NCBI GenBank assembly: GCA_031763025.1
Contig: JASSKH010000006.1
Coordinates: 8,119,691-8,183,690, forward strand
Reading direction: 5' to 3'
From: Macrocystis pyrifera
Lineage: Eukaryota > Sar > Phaeophyceae > Laminariales > Laminariaceae
DNA length: 64,000 nt
The first letter of the stretch is position 1. Every line of letters begins with the position of its first letter. The position numbers and the translations under genes are program-made. Below, piece by piece: positions 12,441 to 24,508 of this stretch. Below the pieces are notes generated by a model, which was not told the origin of the DNA, did no database searches, and worked only from the letters and a program-made list of their open reading frames with translations.

Positions 12441-13485
12441 ATCACATGAAGTAAGAGTAGGAGGTGCATGTTTCCTGCGAAATGCTTGGTACTCGTACGT
12501 ATGTACTTACCGGTGCTACGTACAGCTGCTGTGAAAGAAAGAAAGAAAAAAGACACCGAAATATCCCGAACACTGACAGCAGTATGATCACAACCAGCGC
12601 AACAGAGTACAGTGGTATCTAGACAGCCACAACGAAGGAGGATGGGGCGCAAAGTACTACATGTAAAGAGGCTCTACCCGACGAGTGTGATGAGCTGGGT
12701 GAACCAACAGACCTCTCGCTGAAACCACTGCCAAATAGACCGAGGAGTGAACCTACGTTCGCGGTAGGTAGAGAGAAAACTTCAACATCTCTCGTCGTAC
12801 CTCTGAATGATTTCCGCGACCAAACCACCTACTATCAAGCTCCCGCCCGTTCTCCCTCTCTCTTCTCTGTCAACCCACTTGGACCAGCCAGTCCTCCTTC
12901 CCTCCTGCTTCGCTCTGCACAGCAGAGCCGCTCCCTCTCGCTGAAGCCACCCCCGCGTTGCACACCCACCCATCCCACGTCCACGTCGCTCCTTGCCGTG
13001 AGGTTCCTCCGCCCTTTGGGGCACACGTGCACTCGCTCTCTTCTCCGTCCCCCTTTTTTCTGGTTGCTTTGGATATCCTCAAGACTCGTGGCCTGGTGCA
13101 GTGATGCACGATCGGGTGCTCGCGTCGGGGCCGCGTGCCTGACCGCGCACCGGGCGCTTGGTCTGTTGGTGCTTCTTGGCCTTTCCTCTGCGCCTCACGC
13201 CGCCTCCGCCGCTCTATTTACTAAATCAATGCGCGTACGTACGTGTCAATTCCCGATTTCTCCCACTTCTTTATCTTCTCGTCCTTTCTCGACGACCGCC
13301 CTAGCCTTGAAGACACGCGTCCCCGCCATCCCGCTGGTGTTGTTGTTGTTGTTGTTGTGTATATTTCTGACCTGTATTGGTACGAGACAAGCTTTTGTTT
13401 TACTTTTGTTTGATTTACCTTCCGACAATGTGCAGGGCATTTCCACTCGAAAGTGAAAAGCTGTCAAAACTCACCATTCAGTATA
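12441..13485. other. Unassigned stretch
   Basis: No recognised gene. The stretch is pyrimidine-rich on the + strand from ~12840 to 13090. It carries a (TTG)n run near 13340. Open frames exist on both strands but show no known domain. Confidence 0.35.
12998..13456 (+). CDS. Hypothetical open frame, 152 codons, doubtful
   Basis: I do not recognise this frame. The predicted product has a leucine-rich hydrophobic stretch near residues 45-70 and another near residues 110-135 (IPLVLLLLLLCIFL), which would be membrane segments if translated. The second hydrophobic stretch is encoded by a (TTG)n microsatellite, which gives poly-leucine by chance. The frame overlaps minus-strand frames of similar length and has no neighbour that supports a gene here. 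I think it is more likely fortuitous than real. Confidence 0.12.
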   Translation: MRFLRPLGHTCTRSLLRPPFFWLLWISSRLVAWCSDARSGARVGAACLTAHRALGLLVLLGLSSAPHAASAALFTKSMRVRTCQFPISPTSLSSRPFSTTALALKTRVPAIPLVLLLLLLCIFLTCIGTRQAFVLLLFDLPSDNVQGISTRK

Positions 13486-14610
13486 AACCCACTTACAGAT
13501 ATCTCACTCTGTGAGCGTGCTCGGTTGGTACATCCCTGCCCCCTCAGAGCTCCTACTGAACATCGCCTCATTTGATTACTGCCGGACCTTTCCAGCGGTT
13601 CTTTGTTTTCTCCATTTTTCTTGGCCCTTTCAGCTCTTTTTTCCTTTTTTCTTCTTTCGTTGCATGTGCATGCGTGTACTCCGAGCACGGCACCGCGGGC
13701 GAGCGAGGCACTGTCGCGGGTGTCAGCGGATGGCGGGGGGTAAAGGGGAGGTTGCAAGGAGCGCAGTCGCCAGTTTCGTGACTAGGCGTCGCGTGTGCCT
13801 CGAGACACGAGGGAAGCGTGAACGGACTCTGTCTGGCCTCCATCTGTAAAATTAGATTGAGTATGTAAGAGTCTGTAAGGGTCGTTCGGAATTGCAAAAT
13901 AACATTCAAGCGGTGCTCATTTTTGCGACCAGGCTAAAGTTCACAGAGAAAGAGCTACGCAGTCTGAGCACCAACAATGTCGAGCTGGCGAACGAGGTCT
14001 ACGGTGAGCACCGGGCTTCACGCGAGGCGGGCGGCTGGGCTCACTGTGTGGCAGAGAGGGAGGAAAACTTTACACGGACCGAATCGGTGGCGATATAGTC
14101 GCGAGAGGGGCGGGCGGCGTACGAGGCTGAGAGAGAAGCTCTGCTGTTCGTTTTTTTTCTTTTTGACCGGTGTTAGGTGTTCCAATCAGGCAGGAAATTA
14201 TTACACGCGAGGGGACGGGGATTTTTTTTTCAATTTTCGTTTTCATTTTGTTTAGTTGTGTTTGCGGTGCTGCTGTGCCGTGCTGTGCTTTCTCATTCGT
14301 ACATACGAGTACAGACATACAGCGCATCAAATTAAGGAAATAAGTACTCTACCTGGGGTATGTACGTACGTACGACATGTCAGCGAGCGTGGCGGGCGGA
14401 ACCGCCCGCGACGCGAAGCGTATGTGACGTCCGAGCTGTTTTCTTCTGAAGCATGGCGGCGGGACTCTTGGCATTATCAAGTCACCAGTGTGCAACTACA
14501 ATCATATAAAACTATATTCAATCAGTCCACTTCGCATAATGTGATGTACTTTTCCTTCCTGAGCGAGCGTAGCGGGCGGTGTAGGCCGCCCACGGAGCTA
14601 AGCGCCTTGT
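13486..14610 (+). mobile_element. Hairpin-ended ~1.15-kb repeat, copy 1 (Helitron/Helentron-like, non-autonomous)
   Basis: This segment is related, in inverted orientation, to 32738-33902 and 33903-35056. Shared landmarks in order are CTCGGTTGGTACATCCCTG at one end, an inner block with TGTCTGGCCTCCAT, a block with GAGCACCAACA, a GC-rich hairpin near 14380-14430 and a second GC-rich hairpin (GCGGGCGG / CCGCCC) within ~40 bases of the other end, which finishes AGCGCCTTGT. There are no terminal inverted repeats and no evident target duplication. A 3'-terminal hairpin without TIRs fits Helitron-like elements, but the CTRR end of classical Helitrons is not present. The class is inference; the repeat family is seen directly. 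No transposase or helicase is encoded. Confidence 0.7.
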
Positions 14611-14859
14611 AACTGCGTACTCAGAACCCAACACTAGCCAACGCCTCATCATGTGTCGTGGAGATAACCCCCACGCCTAAGAACCCGAAGAAAAAAAAAA
14701 CATTGAAAGGCTCCACCAGCAACGAGACGATACAGAACACTATTAATTCTTACAACTCTCATCTACCAGTATACCGAAAGAATAACCCACCCCTCACCCG
14801 TTGGAAAAACGTAGCGCCCTGCAAACAACGACATGACTACTACACACCACAGCACCGCA

Positions 14860-14982
14860 TTCCACCTATTACGGGGGTCCATAGTTAACAGGATCAAATA
14901 TTGTTAGTAAAAATACCTAAATATATAGGTTTTTATGTATGCCACAGGTCCTGTTAACTACAGACCCCCGTAATAGGTGGAA
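14860..14982. mobile_element. Palindromic MITE, 123 bp
   Basis: The ends are inverted copies: TTCCACCTATTACGGGGGTC at the left pairs with the complement at the right, and the match continues through TTAACAGGA / TCCTGTTAA after a five-base mismatch block. The AT-rich centre (TACCTAAATATATAGGTTTTTA) is itself an imperfect palindrome, so the whole element can fold as one hairpin. There is no coding capacity. I cannot define a target duplication with confidence, so the superfamily is open. Confidence 0.8.
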
Positions 14983-17900
14983 CATAAATGGCGCACCATT
15001 CCAACGACCCTTTTGAGATGATCAAAGCCCCAGCGAATTGACGTATGACACGCCGAGAACGTGTGAAGAAATTGCCTCCTAGGGGCGCAGATGTGTCTGT
15101 GCTGAGATACTTGTATCATACTATTAGTCCTCACTGTCGATTTCAATTCATCAAGAGCATATGAGCTATTATAAGGCAGATGAACCAGGAGATAAAGGGC
15201 ATACAAAAGCAGGAGCAGCAGCAGTGCTAGAGAGAGGGAAACCCAGCAAACTACTACTCGCATGGCGGTTCCCCTACTATACCGTGGGCACCTCATTTGA
15301 GAGTTGTGACATTTGATATGAAATCTTCTAGTAATCCTACCGTAAGCACTATACGTTTCTGTATTTTTTCAAGTATGGACTCCATGACATCCGCCCACGC
15401 TGAATAATGGTAGATGCAGACCACACGACGATCGAAAAATGTCAACAAAAACATCCCGATATCGGAAAGAGGGGTCGAACTTACGGCTGTTCGAGACAAT
15501 CAAACAAGAGGCAATAGGTATACTCCACACCTTGTAATGAGGCTAAGGTACATTCTAGATAGCACTATCACCGAGTATGAAGCTGAAAAACAAAGCGCGG
15601 GGTCGGGAACACGCTCGCAAGATGTCAACGGCGAAGGCTGCATCAGAAAGGCGGAGGCCGAAGCAAGCGATCTATTAACACCAAAATGCGGAGAACGAAG
15701 TCCTAAAAAAGGCAAATGGCAAAGAAAGACCAAGAGGAAACAAGGAATGCTGCGATTCACAAGGTCCTTGGGATAGACCTGGAAAGGCTAGCGTGGGAAT
15801 ATTGCTCGGGCCAAGGGAGAAACGACAGAGACCAGATGGATGAAGATGCAAGGGCGCGAAGAAAACTCAAGGACTGAAGGCGGTGCGAAAGCGAGAAAGA
15901 CGCTACAAGCTTGAAGAAGGGGGATCCATATCGCAAAAGCTTGAAGCTGGTAACAATGTGCGGTCTATGGTCCTCACGTGGGACACGGAAGGACTAGGCG
16001 ACAAACGATACTAGCCCAAGCTTAAAAAGCGGCGATATTATTCGTCCGAAAACAGATAGGCCGAGAAAAGAGCGGTCAAAAAGGGGTGTCTCGTATATCG
16101 CAAACAAAGAAGGGAAATGAACGTGTCCTAAAATATACCTCAAGGCCTGAAGCTATGCGTAAGACGTAGGAAAGGCTTCTCGTGGAAAAGTCGGGTATGA
16201 CAGGGACACCGGGGTCAAGAAGAAACGTCTTGTATACTGCAACAGAAGCTGGGGATATATGACATGCCATGCACGCTACACCAGAAGCAGAGAACATAAT
16301 ATACGTGTTCAATAGATTCTCCGGGTAAGGAAAACCAAGCAGTAAGAACCACACTCCAAGTGGGAATGGGGTAGCACCCTGAGTCAGCAGCCTTCACAAA
16401 GAGGAGGCCAGCGCAAACGGTGGTGGGAAGTTGAAGAAAACCAGGAATCTCGCCAGAGGGTACTATTATTACCATAAATCGACGATGGTAGGTACACGTA
16501 GAATCATGAACGCACTCGGAAGTACACTACCACGATTTGGTGGCCGTCAAGAAAGGAACCGAGTGGAAACAGTGATGGTGGACTTGAGAAAAAAAACAAA
16601 GAAAACAAACCTAATAAAAACGAAATTGCATCTGAAAAGGGCCATCACTGAAGTTCGGTGGCCCTCGCGAGAGGAAGCAAGCGGAACGGGCGGTGGTAGG
16701 TTGAAGGGAAACACTAATACGGCCGAAGTGCCATTGCCGAAAGGTCAGAGAGAAAGCAATACATACTCAGAGTCATGAAGGCGGCGTCCGAAACGTCAGA
16801 TCTGAGAAGCTAGCGTTGAGCCATTGATATAAAGTCGAAAGAGAGATGAAAAATACGCTACAGAGCGATGAAAGTAGAGGCCGACACGTGGGACTTAACA
16901 TATAAACGTAGAGTCTATGGTCGGATCAGAAAACAAAATGCCGAAGGCTACCAAAGCCAGCTGCTAGTATGCGAAGAAAGAAGAAAAAAAACAAGAATTG
17001 TACAGAGCCTGGGAAGTGGAAGCTACGCTGGAAAGCTGAATCAGGGATCAGAACCGTGGAACCCGGAAGACTAGCTTAGAAAAGGTACCAACGACAACAT
17101 ACGTATCAGATCAAGTATGCAGCGAATCTTCAAGTAAATCGGTTATTTTATCAACACGCCAAAATGTGGAGTCGTCAAGAAAATACTCGTGCAGCTTGAA
17201 GCAAGGCAGGATTTTCCTATGTTTCCAGCGGACACGTAGGGCAAAGGGGAAACCAAAACGTTCAAAGGCGTACGCAGCGGAGTTCGATAGCCTGAAACGG
17301 GCGCTTGATAAGGCAAGACTGTGGTAGTCAAACTAAGCAAACAATGAGAAAACGGAGAGTACCTTAGCCGCAATGTAGCGCGACGGCCTGAAATGGAGGG
17401 TCGACCACGTGAGACCCTAAGTGGCTAGCTGAGAAGGGCTATTCGCGAAAATCGGTATGCGGCATTTTTCTTCATCCAAAGGCAAGTATGAAGGCAAACA
17501 AAAAGAAAGAGAGGGTCAACCGCAAACGATCTGGGGCTGTAAAGTCACAATGAGGTCGATACCTGGGACATTTGGGGCCAGCTATGCCGCGAAAACAAAA
17601 GTAACGAAACAAACGGGGGGTTGGGAGGTGTAATCAAAATCATGCATGGCCGTAGTAGTATGACCAAACACCCTCGCATCCCTACAAAGCCGGCACGGGG
17701 CGCGTCGGGTCTTCACCGACCAGGCAGGCACTACTTGCACCAAGCAAGAAGCGCCGTGAGGTGTTCAGCGAGTCGCACGAAGGGTGAGCTGCATCCTACT
17801 AACGACTGCTTGTGAGGCGGATTTGCACATGACTGACAGCTTCAAAGACGTTTTTCCGGTGTGGCCACTTCCAGAGACGGCAACGGGGGTATTGTGTAAC

Positions 17901-20100
17901 TGTCTCGTGGATGCCTTACCATATACACTACGTGACATGATCATTCCCTTGTGCGGACTAAAGGTTCTCCACCCCGCATAGATGATCTACAACTCGATTA
18001 CCAGCCGAGACCGACCGCCTAAAACAAAAAAACGTACCCTGGTTGTCTATTGTAGTTCATGTAGTGAGCGGCATATTTTACAGTGTCATTGCCAACCGAC
18101 GCTAACCCAACTTACAGTATATATAATATATATATCGGGGGGGAGGGGGTCAAAACGAACGACCTATGTGGGCTACGAAGCCAAAAGGGGTCGACAGCGT
18201 GAGACCCGCGGGGGCAGGAAGGCGGACAGAAAAGAAAAAGAGGTTCAACAAAAAATCGCCAGTAGAAGGCAAAGCCAAACCAGGGAACAACAACGTGGGA
18301 CTCTTGGGGGCTAACAACGAGAAGCCAATGGTCTACGATGCGGTACCTGATGACGCAAATCCGAAAACGTTAACTATTCGAAGCTGATGCGCAGGGAAGC
18401 ATGCCAAAAGCGGATGCGTCAATAAGCATACCAAAAGCAGATGCGTCAGTAAAGTACAAAGAAGGGGCCAATAGTCAGAGGGTCCCATGTATCGCGAAGG
18501 AAAATGCTGGGAGTATCGCTGTTGTCCACCATATAAGCGCTGGGGCAAAGGTTGTCATATAAACAAAGAAAATGCCAACCAGAAGACAGGACTCGGGCTT
18601 TGCGAAACAAAGCACAAGAAGTCATTATGTCCCTACCAAGCGCGTATGGTGAGGAGCAGACGGAGCTGAGGAAGCCGTAGCGTTGTTACGGTGACATCAT
18701 GGCTCTACTACCTGTAAGATGTGTTAGCTGTATAGCTGAGCGGTGGCCGGTTGAAGAAGAACTTAAAGTACGCACACTCCTCGTGCTAAAGAAAAGGAGG
18801 ATACATCGAGGATCAAAGTGTAAACACGGCCATGATTGCAGAAACAACCGAATACCAAAAAGGCGGGAAATAAGACTAACGGCATATGCTGCTAAGTTAT
18901 CATGAAGATTTACAACAATCGTGGGCTTGTTGGAGGGGCTGTATCGTAATGAAGAGCCGTGAGTCAATATTTCTGACTTGAACGATGGGAGGCTAGTGTG
19001 GGGCCAGTCCAGTTGAAAGCCGACACGTACAAGCTGTAGGCGTCGAGAAACGAATACGCACACAAATGCGAGGACAAAATACCTAATAGTGCGGCGCGAA
19101 CACGAAGAAGAGCGAAACACATGTTTCCATCATGCGCACGGTGCAAGGAAAACTGGCTAAGAAAGAATAAGACAAAACTATCGCGGTTTCGCGAGCTGTT
19201 ACTCCAAGTAAGCCAAAAAAGGAACCAGAAAAAGAGGGGAGGCCCGTTAACTAAAGTTGGACCTGAGAATACTCGAGCTTTAAAGTGAGCGGAAAGGGGA
19301 TAGTAAACTTAGGTTGGAAAGACTGGTTTTGAGTCAATACTGCTCCCTGAAAAAGAGCAGACCCAAAATCACACGATTGCTCGAAACAAGTGAAAAGGGA
19401 CGCCTCGTATAGCCTTAAAAATGAAAAAGAAAAAGGAGCCACCCCACGGTAGGGGTTGCACTTTTTGGGCGAAATGTTTCTGACCAATTGAGTTCCTTAA
19501 GCAGTTAGGATGAAACATTTTCTCGTATATTCGTTTTAGGACTTCGTAGCGCATACAAGCACCGGTCGGGTGACACACCGAATTCCTTCCAAGTATTGTA
19601 TCGGGTGAAATATTGAGTTCCTAATGTGAGGGGCTCAGGAACGTCGAGAGCACCCCTACTGTGGGATGGCTCAAGGGACATCCTTCCAACAAGCACCTAC
19701 TACGTGGTGCAAGGGAAAGTTTCAAAGGAAATTTTACCACGACGGTTTTGAGGCCTCTTACAAGAAACGGGGCAAGCTAAATCAGGCGGCAACAGCAGAC
19801 AAAAACACGACAGGTTCGCTCCTGCTCGTAGTTTTGGACACGAGGCAAGCTAAACCAGCGGGAGAAGAAGATGGAACACGAAATATTTGCGGTCTATATT
19901 CGAAATAGAGGCGAGCGAAACCAGCGGCTGTTTGCTTGGAGTACCACAGCACATTACTCTTACGGTCATGGAAACCTAAAACAGGACAAACCCGGAAGAG
20001 AAAACACTAAAAGAAACTACACATAGACATGAAAATGACTGACAAACAAAAAACCGACACCAAGCACATAGTCAGCGCTCCTGATGTCTAGTCGAGGAGG
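14983..20100. other. Purine-rich region with degenerate recurring blocks, no gene
   Basis: From about 15500 to 19950 the + strand is strongly A/G-rich, and related short blocks recur at irregular spacing. Three related blocks starting near 16403, 16541 and 16658 share the pattern GGNGGCC...GGAA...GGTGGTAGGTTGAAG. Another set near 19771, 19842 and 19909 shares GAGGCAAGCTAAACCAGCGG at ~69-bp spacing. Variants of CACGTGGGAC recur near 15973, 16882, 17401 and 18294. This looks like old, eroded tandem-repeat DNA. No open frame here has a recognisable domain. Confidence 0.5.
17621..17825 (-). repeat. Dispersed ~200-bp repeat R1, copy 1
   Basis: The reverse strand of this block matches 27240-27485 and 57578-57815. 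Shared landmarks are ACCTCACGGCGCTTC, a GGTGCAAG block, a hairpin of the form GTCGG-(7 nt)-CCGAC and a final CATGCAT. The hairpin stem is kept in all three copies while the loop varies. No protein family is recognised, and the class of repeat is unknown. Confidence 0.75.
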
Positions 20101-21600
20101 GCAGTGGGGGCAAGAGGGGGGTACATCAATTCGGTCATACCCTGGGAGCTAGGCTCTGTCTTGTGGTGTTGCAGGAACGCAGATCCGCAGTTGGCATTCA
20201 GTGAAGAAGTGGAGTAAGCAGTACGGAAGTTGACATTGGTAGGGCCCATGTCGGTGAGAAGCCTGGTGGTGCAGATACTGAACGAAGAAGGACTCGATCA
20301 AACGCGATGGGAGGGCTTGAAAGGGTACGGAACGACACTCCAAGCGAGAGACGGTGGCTGGCTGTATAGTTGTCGCGGAGATTGTGGTAAGAGCGCTGTC
20401 GGCGTTCGATGATCCGGTGAAACGCAGGGGGAAATGTTGGTTCGGAGTGCTGCAGGTTCCGAGCGCGAGCTGGTGATGGCGTGGTGCTCGCTGATGGTAG
20501 AGGAAGTGCTGTGTAGAGCAGGTGGTGAGTCGGTGGTAGTCCATTAAGGGTGATCGAAGCAGAAGTCTACGGTAGCCGAAGCGGTCGTCGTCCGCGTTGT
20601 GCATGTCGGTGCGGTGGTTGACGCTTTATTATTCCACTAAAATGTGTCGATGAAGATGTGGGCGGTGGCCATGGCGGGTGAAATGATCTCCTGCTTCAGG
20701 CGTAGAATTCGGAGCGGTGACTGCAATGGTCGGTGTAGGTGGCTCAAAGTTGTCGTCGGTGGCGGTGACTCCGCGGCCGTTTAGTAGCGGTAAGAGAAGG
20801 GTCGGCTTGCCCGCGAAGCGGCTGCAGAAGCCCGTGGTAGGATGTCGAGCGTAATCGACGCTGATGATGTTCCGGGGACTAGTTGGTAGTGGATCGGAAA
20901 GGGTATGCCGGTGGGTCGTTTGGCTACAAGAGTCGTGCGCTTGGCATGCAAGGCAGCGGCCGCGAAAATAGTTTCAATGAAACGAATCGAAAGGTGGCGG
21001 GGCATAGCTTTGTTCGTACGCCCAGCCCGTAGTCGTATAATGCTCGACGTAGAAAAAGAACGAAAGGAAAGGACGAACGACGTCACCAGACTCGATTGCG
21101 AACTCCGCACGCATAAGTTCCCATGTTTACAGGTATGGACTCCGTCACACCCGCAATTAACATAAATACCACCAATCCCGGTATAAAAATAAACTCCTCG
21201 AGATATAACCCAGGGCCAACAGGCAAATACCTGGAGAATATCCAATTAACTGGTGTGTTAAAACTACAGCAGCATCTCTTCCCTGCTGTTTGTTGGATCC
21301 AGGGTTGCAAAATCCGGTTAACCCATACCCCCCCCCTGGTCGTCTTCATAATATAAATGGAAAAAAACAAGTAAAGACAGACGCGGTAAATTTAATAAAG
21401 ATAACTGCCCCAATACCCGTACAAGAGAGATGTGGGATGGGAGAAACTTTGCGCGGACGTCGGGATGGGATGGGAACAACTGGACAGATAGTAGCGGGAT
21501 GGGAAACAATCAGGAACGGAAGCAGACACCTTGCGTCGCAGTACGGCGGGATGGTAGACGGCGTGAACACATTTTTTTTTGTTTTCTTTATAAATTTATG
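20101..21600. other. Unassigned stretch rich in GGTGG/GTGGT
   Basis: No recognised gene. The + strand is rich in GGTGG and GTCGGTG words between ~20200 and 20800. Minus-strand open frames at 20149-20604 (151 codons) and 20781-21245 (154 codons) have no motif I know and no supporting context. I treat them as unproven. Confidence 0.3.
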
Positions 21601-21690
21601 AAATACGTCAGCTGTGAGTTCGACTGATTAAGCGGTTGATACTCAACTTTGCAAGCTGCGTAATACGCCTCGTCTATACTCGTATTCCAT
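21597..21690 (+). repeat. Dispersed repeat R2, copy 1
   Basis: The block AATACGTCAGCTGTGAGTTCGACTG... through GCAAGCTGCGTAATA recurs at 26080-26160 with a few changes and small indels. The shared length is about 80 bp, in the same orientation. Nothing in it is recognisable as a gene or known element. Confidence 0.75.
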
Positions 21691-22989
21691 TTTTACGGAA
21701 TTTTACGAGTGTTGTTGTAGTTTTTCATAAAACCAACGACGAGACGGGTCGGGAATCGCGGGCGGTATTGAAACACCACATGGATTGGTTCCCGTTCCTG
21801 TGCCGTAACACTCCCGCCCCTATACCACATTTTCCCGTCCCGATTTTTACCACGCATACCCTCTCGATTGATATTATTAATAATACTACAGTTGTACTAC
21901 AGTATATGATACCTGGTACCTTACTGATAATAGTTACAGCAGTAGCATTATTCTCTACCTGGTACCTGGTATAATACACTGACGATTCGTACGAGTGCGA
22001 GTAACCACGAGTAGACTGTTTTGATATCGATGTTTCGGTGGGCCCTGGAAAGACAGGCACGCGGGAACAATCCCGACTCGGGCGTCACTCAGTAACGTGC
22101 TGACGATGGCCACATATCATAGCAGCTTTGGCGCACGTATACACATGGGTAGGCAGATTAACTAGCTGGCAGACATAGCAGCCCGGTACTCGTATGATAT
22201 GCCAATATGCGGCTCTACAATGTGGTTATAGACGTTTCGGGAAAACCTGACAGTCTCGCCGGGTACCTAAAATGCCGCAATTGCGCCCGGAACTCCCTGA
22301 AACTGTGCGGGGGGTATTTCGATTTCCGAAGTACTGCTGTTGGGCTGCCGCATGGGAAGGTGATCTCGTTCTTCTATAGGATGTGTGCGCTTGGCTGCCC
22401 CCATCCTCCGTTCGTTCTTCTTGTCGCCGTGCCCTGTGTGTTCAGGCTATCATTATGTGGAGGATTTCCGTCGTCACGGGCGAAGGCAAAGGCAAGCGCA
22501 ATGAAACTGAGAACGATGAACTTTTTGATGTTCGGTATCCTTTCGTCTGATGTGTTGTGTGTGATGATATCAATACAGCAACGGTTCTACGCATGGAGAT
22601 GCATCGGGCGTCTACTGTGTCTGTGTACGCGTGTCAGCAAGACCTATCTGTTGTGAATCTGTTCTCAGTGGTACGGTACAGCAGCACGTGCCGTCTGTAG
22701 AGCTGTGGGCTGTTACATCAAGATTTTCTCATCAGAAAAAAAAGTAATCTGGAAGTCGTGCGATATCATATGATCACAGCTTGTATTTGGTACGTTATTT
22801 ACCAGGAGGTACATTTTTTTTAAAGTTTTACTTATAAGGGATAAATTGGCCGTTGTTGATCACGGTGCATCGAAGCAGTGCGGCACTCGGGTGCCGTGCT
22901 GTGGAGGTACGACATGAAGCGGTGCGAGATCAATTCTCAGGCCCTGACCAAGTCCGATCGATATACTTGTATACAGGTATATATGTGCC

Positions 22990-23022
<33 letters not shown>

Positions 23023-23340
23023 CGGGAGGGTCGGCAAATACATAAGAGTACGGGTTACCTCACGAGAAACAGGCCAATTCGAAAGCCAGGCTGATATTTA
23101 GAGGCTAATAATAAATTCATTTATCTTGAAATTAGTGTGGAAAGCACCCTCTGTCGAATGAGAAATCCAGCCTGGGCCAACCTTCCTGTTTCTCACAAGA
23201 ACGGTGGGATGACAGACGCCTTTAATTGGCCAAACTCCAAAGAACTGCGTTCAGCTTCGTACGTACTGCGTTGCCGGTTCTTCTGTTTTCACATTTTTAA
23301 TAGGGGTGTGGCCAAAATCAGCAAGGTTTATCACAGTGAC
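21690..23340. other. Unassigned stretch with a poly-T tract
   Basis: The stretch carries a cluster of TACCTGGTA words at 21910, 21956 and 21963 and a run of 32 T at 22991-23022. A 149-codon plus-strand frame spans 22207-22656. I see no other structure. Confidence 0.4.
22207..22656 (+). CDS. Hypothetical open frame, 149 codons
   Basis: Not recognised. It starts with ATG and encodes a cysteine-rich product with CRNCARNSLKLC early on and two hydrophobic stretches, around residues 72-84 (FVLLVAVPCVF) and 105-118. The CxxC spacing could suggest metal binding, but no complete finger is present. No competing long frame overlaps it. There is no repeat copy elsewhere in the window and no neighbouring gene. 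It could be a small exon or chance; the evidence does not decide. Confidence 0.2.
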   Translation: MRLYNVVIDVSGKPDSLAGYLKCRNCARNSLKLCGGYFDFRSTAVGLPHGKVISFFYRMCALGCPHPPFVLLVAVPCVFRLSLCGGFPSSRAKAKASAMKLRTMNFLMFGILSSDVLCVMISIQQRFYAWRCIGRLLCLCTRVSKTYLL

Positions 23341-23735
23341 TGAGAATCGTGACGGGACGGGACGGGACAGGTTTGACTCGTTTGGCGGGGAAAAAAATGA
23401 AAACGGGACGATAAAATGAGGACATAAAAGTTGGCGGGACGGGACAGCGGGTGCATGATTTCTCGACGGGACGGAACGGTAAAAGTCAACGGGGCTGATT
23501 TTCACGACGGGACGGGACGGTAAATATTTTTACCCTCGGCGGGACGTGACGGTAAATATTATTTTCCTCGGCGAGACGGGACGGTAATTTTTTTTTTCCT
23601 CGGCGGGACGGGACGGTAAATATTTTTGTCCACGGCAGGACGGGACGGTAATTTTCTTTCATTTTCTTCGGCGGGGCGGGACGATAAATATTTTGTTCTC
23701 GGCTGCACGGGACGGTAAAAATATTTTTCTTCTTT
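23341..23735. repeat. GGGACGG satellite, array 1
   Basis: About nine imperfect units of the form CGGCGGGACGGGACGGTAA followed by an AT-rich spacer (ATATTTTT and variants), roughly 40-50 bp each. The same family forms a second array at 26366-26690. Read on the minus strand it gives low-complexity peptides rich in PSRR and RPVPP, which I take as by-products of the repeat. Confidence 0.85.
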
Positions 23736-24508
23736 CCCGCCGCAAGGTCGGCGCGGTTGTACGTGAAGAATTTCCCGCACACTGCTGAATCCGCGAAGGG
23801 AGCCATCCCAACGCAGACGTTTTCTTCTTGACCCGCAGCCCAAGCCCCGAGAAGTGCTGCCACAACACGGGCGACTTCTTCTGATTTGTTCCTACCCCTG
23901 CCCCAAACATCGTTGTTGCGTTGCCAGCTCATGGTGGCTGTTCTGATGGTTATGCTTGGGCTGTGTTACTGGTGTCGTGGTCGATGGAGGTGGTGGTGGA
24001 GGTGCGGTGGTGATTCTAGTGCCGCTGCTGTGGTCGATCGACACCGCCCCGTGAGATATGCATCTATGGCGTCCGTGCCGGTCACACCAAAGATGTTAGG
24101 AGACAGCACTTACTTTCACCACTTGACAGACAGCAACTTTGCATTGACATGCTTTGACTGACACCAAACTACTAATACTAGGTTTTAGTGTATAACACTC
24201 GGCCCTACATCCTTGATAGCGCACGTTTTGCGTCCCGCTTTATGGCATGTCTCCTGACATCTTTTTGGGCCACACCAGTACGGGTGTGACCGTGAGTTGA
24301 GTGGTCTCTGTGCTGTTTGTGTGTGGTGGCGAGCATGTAGCAGGTGTTGTGATATGATACGCACTGCCTTCAGTTGCGCGTGGAAATATGAAGTATGAAG
24401 ATTCATAAAAAAACTAAAATAAAAAACAACACCACCAGGTATACCACGTATACCACTCACTACTTGGTAGTAATTTTTCATTTTTTTCGTAGATCGTAAT
24501 ATTTGTAC

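Noticed and set aside
10478-12449. Many 60-139-codon frames across the 270-bp array, some with similar peptides on the minus strand.
   Set aside because: Unit lengths are not multiples of three and the peptides repeat with the DNA. They are by-products of the satellite.
20149-21245. Two minus-strand frames of 151 and 154 codons as host genes.
   Set aside because: No motif, no homology I can recall, no repeat or intron evidence and biased composition in the region.
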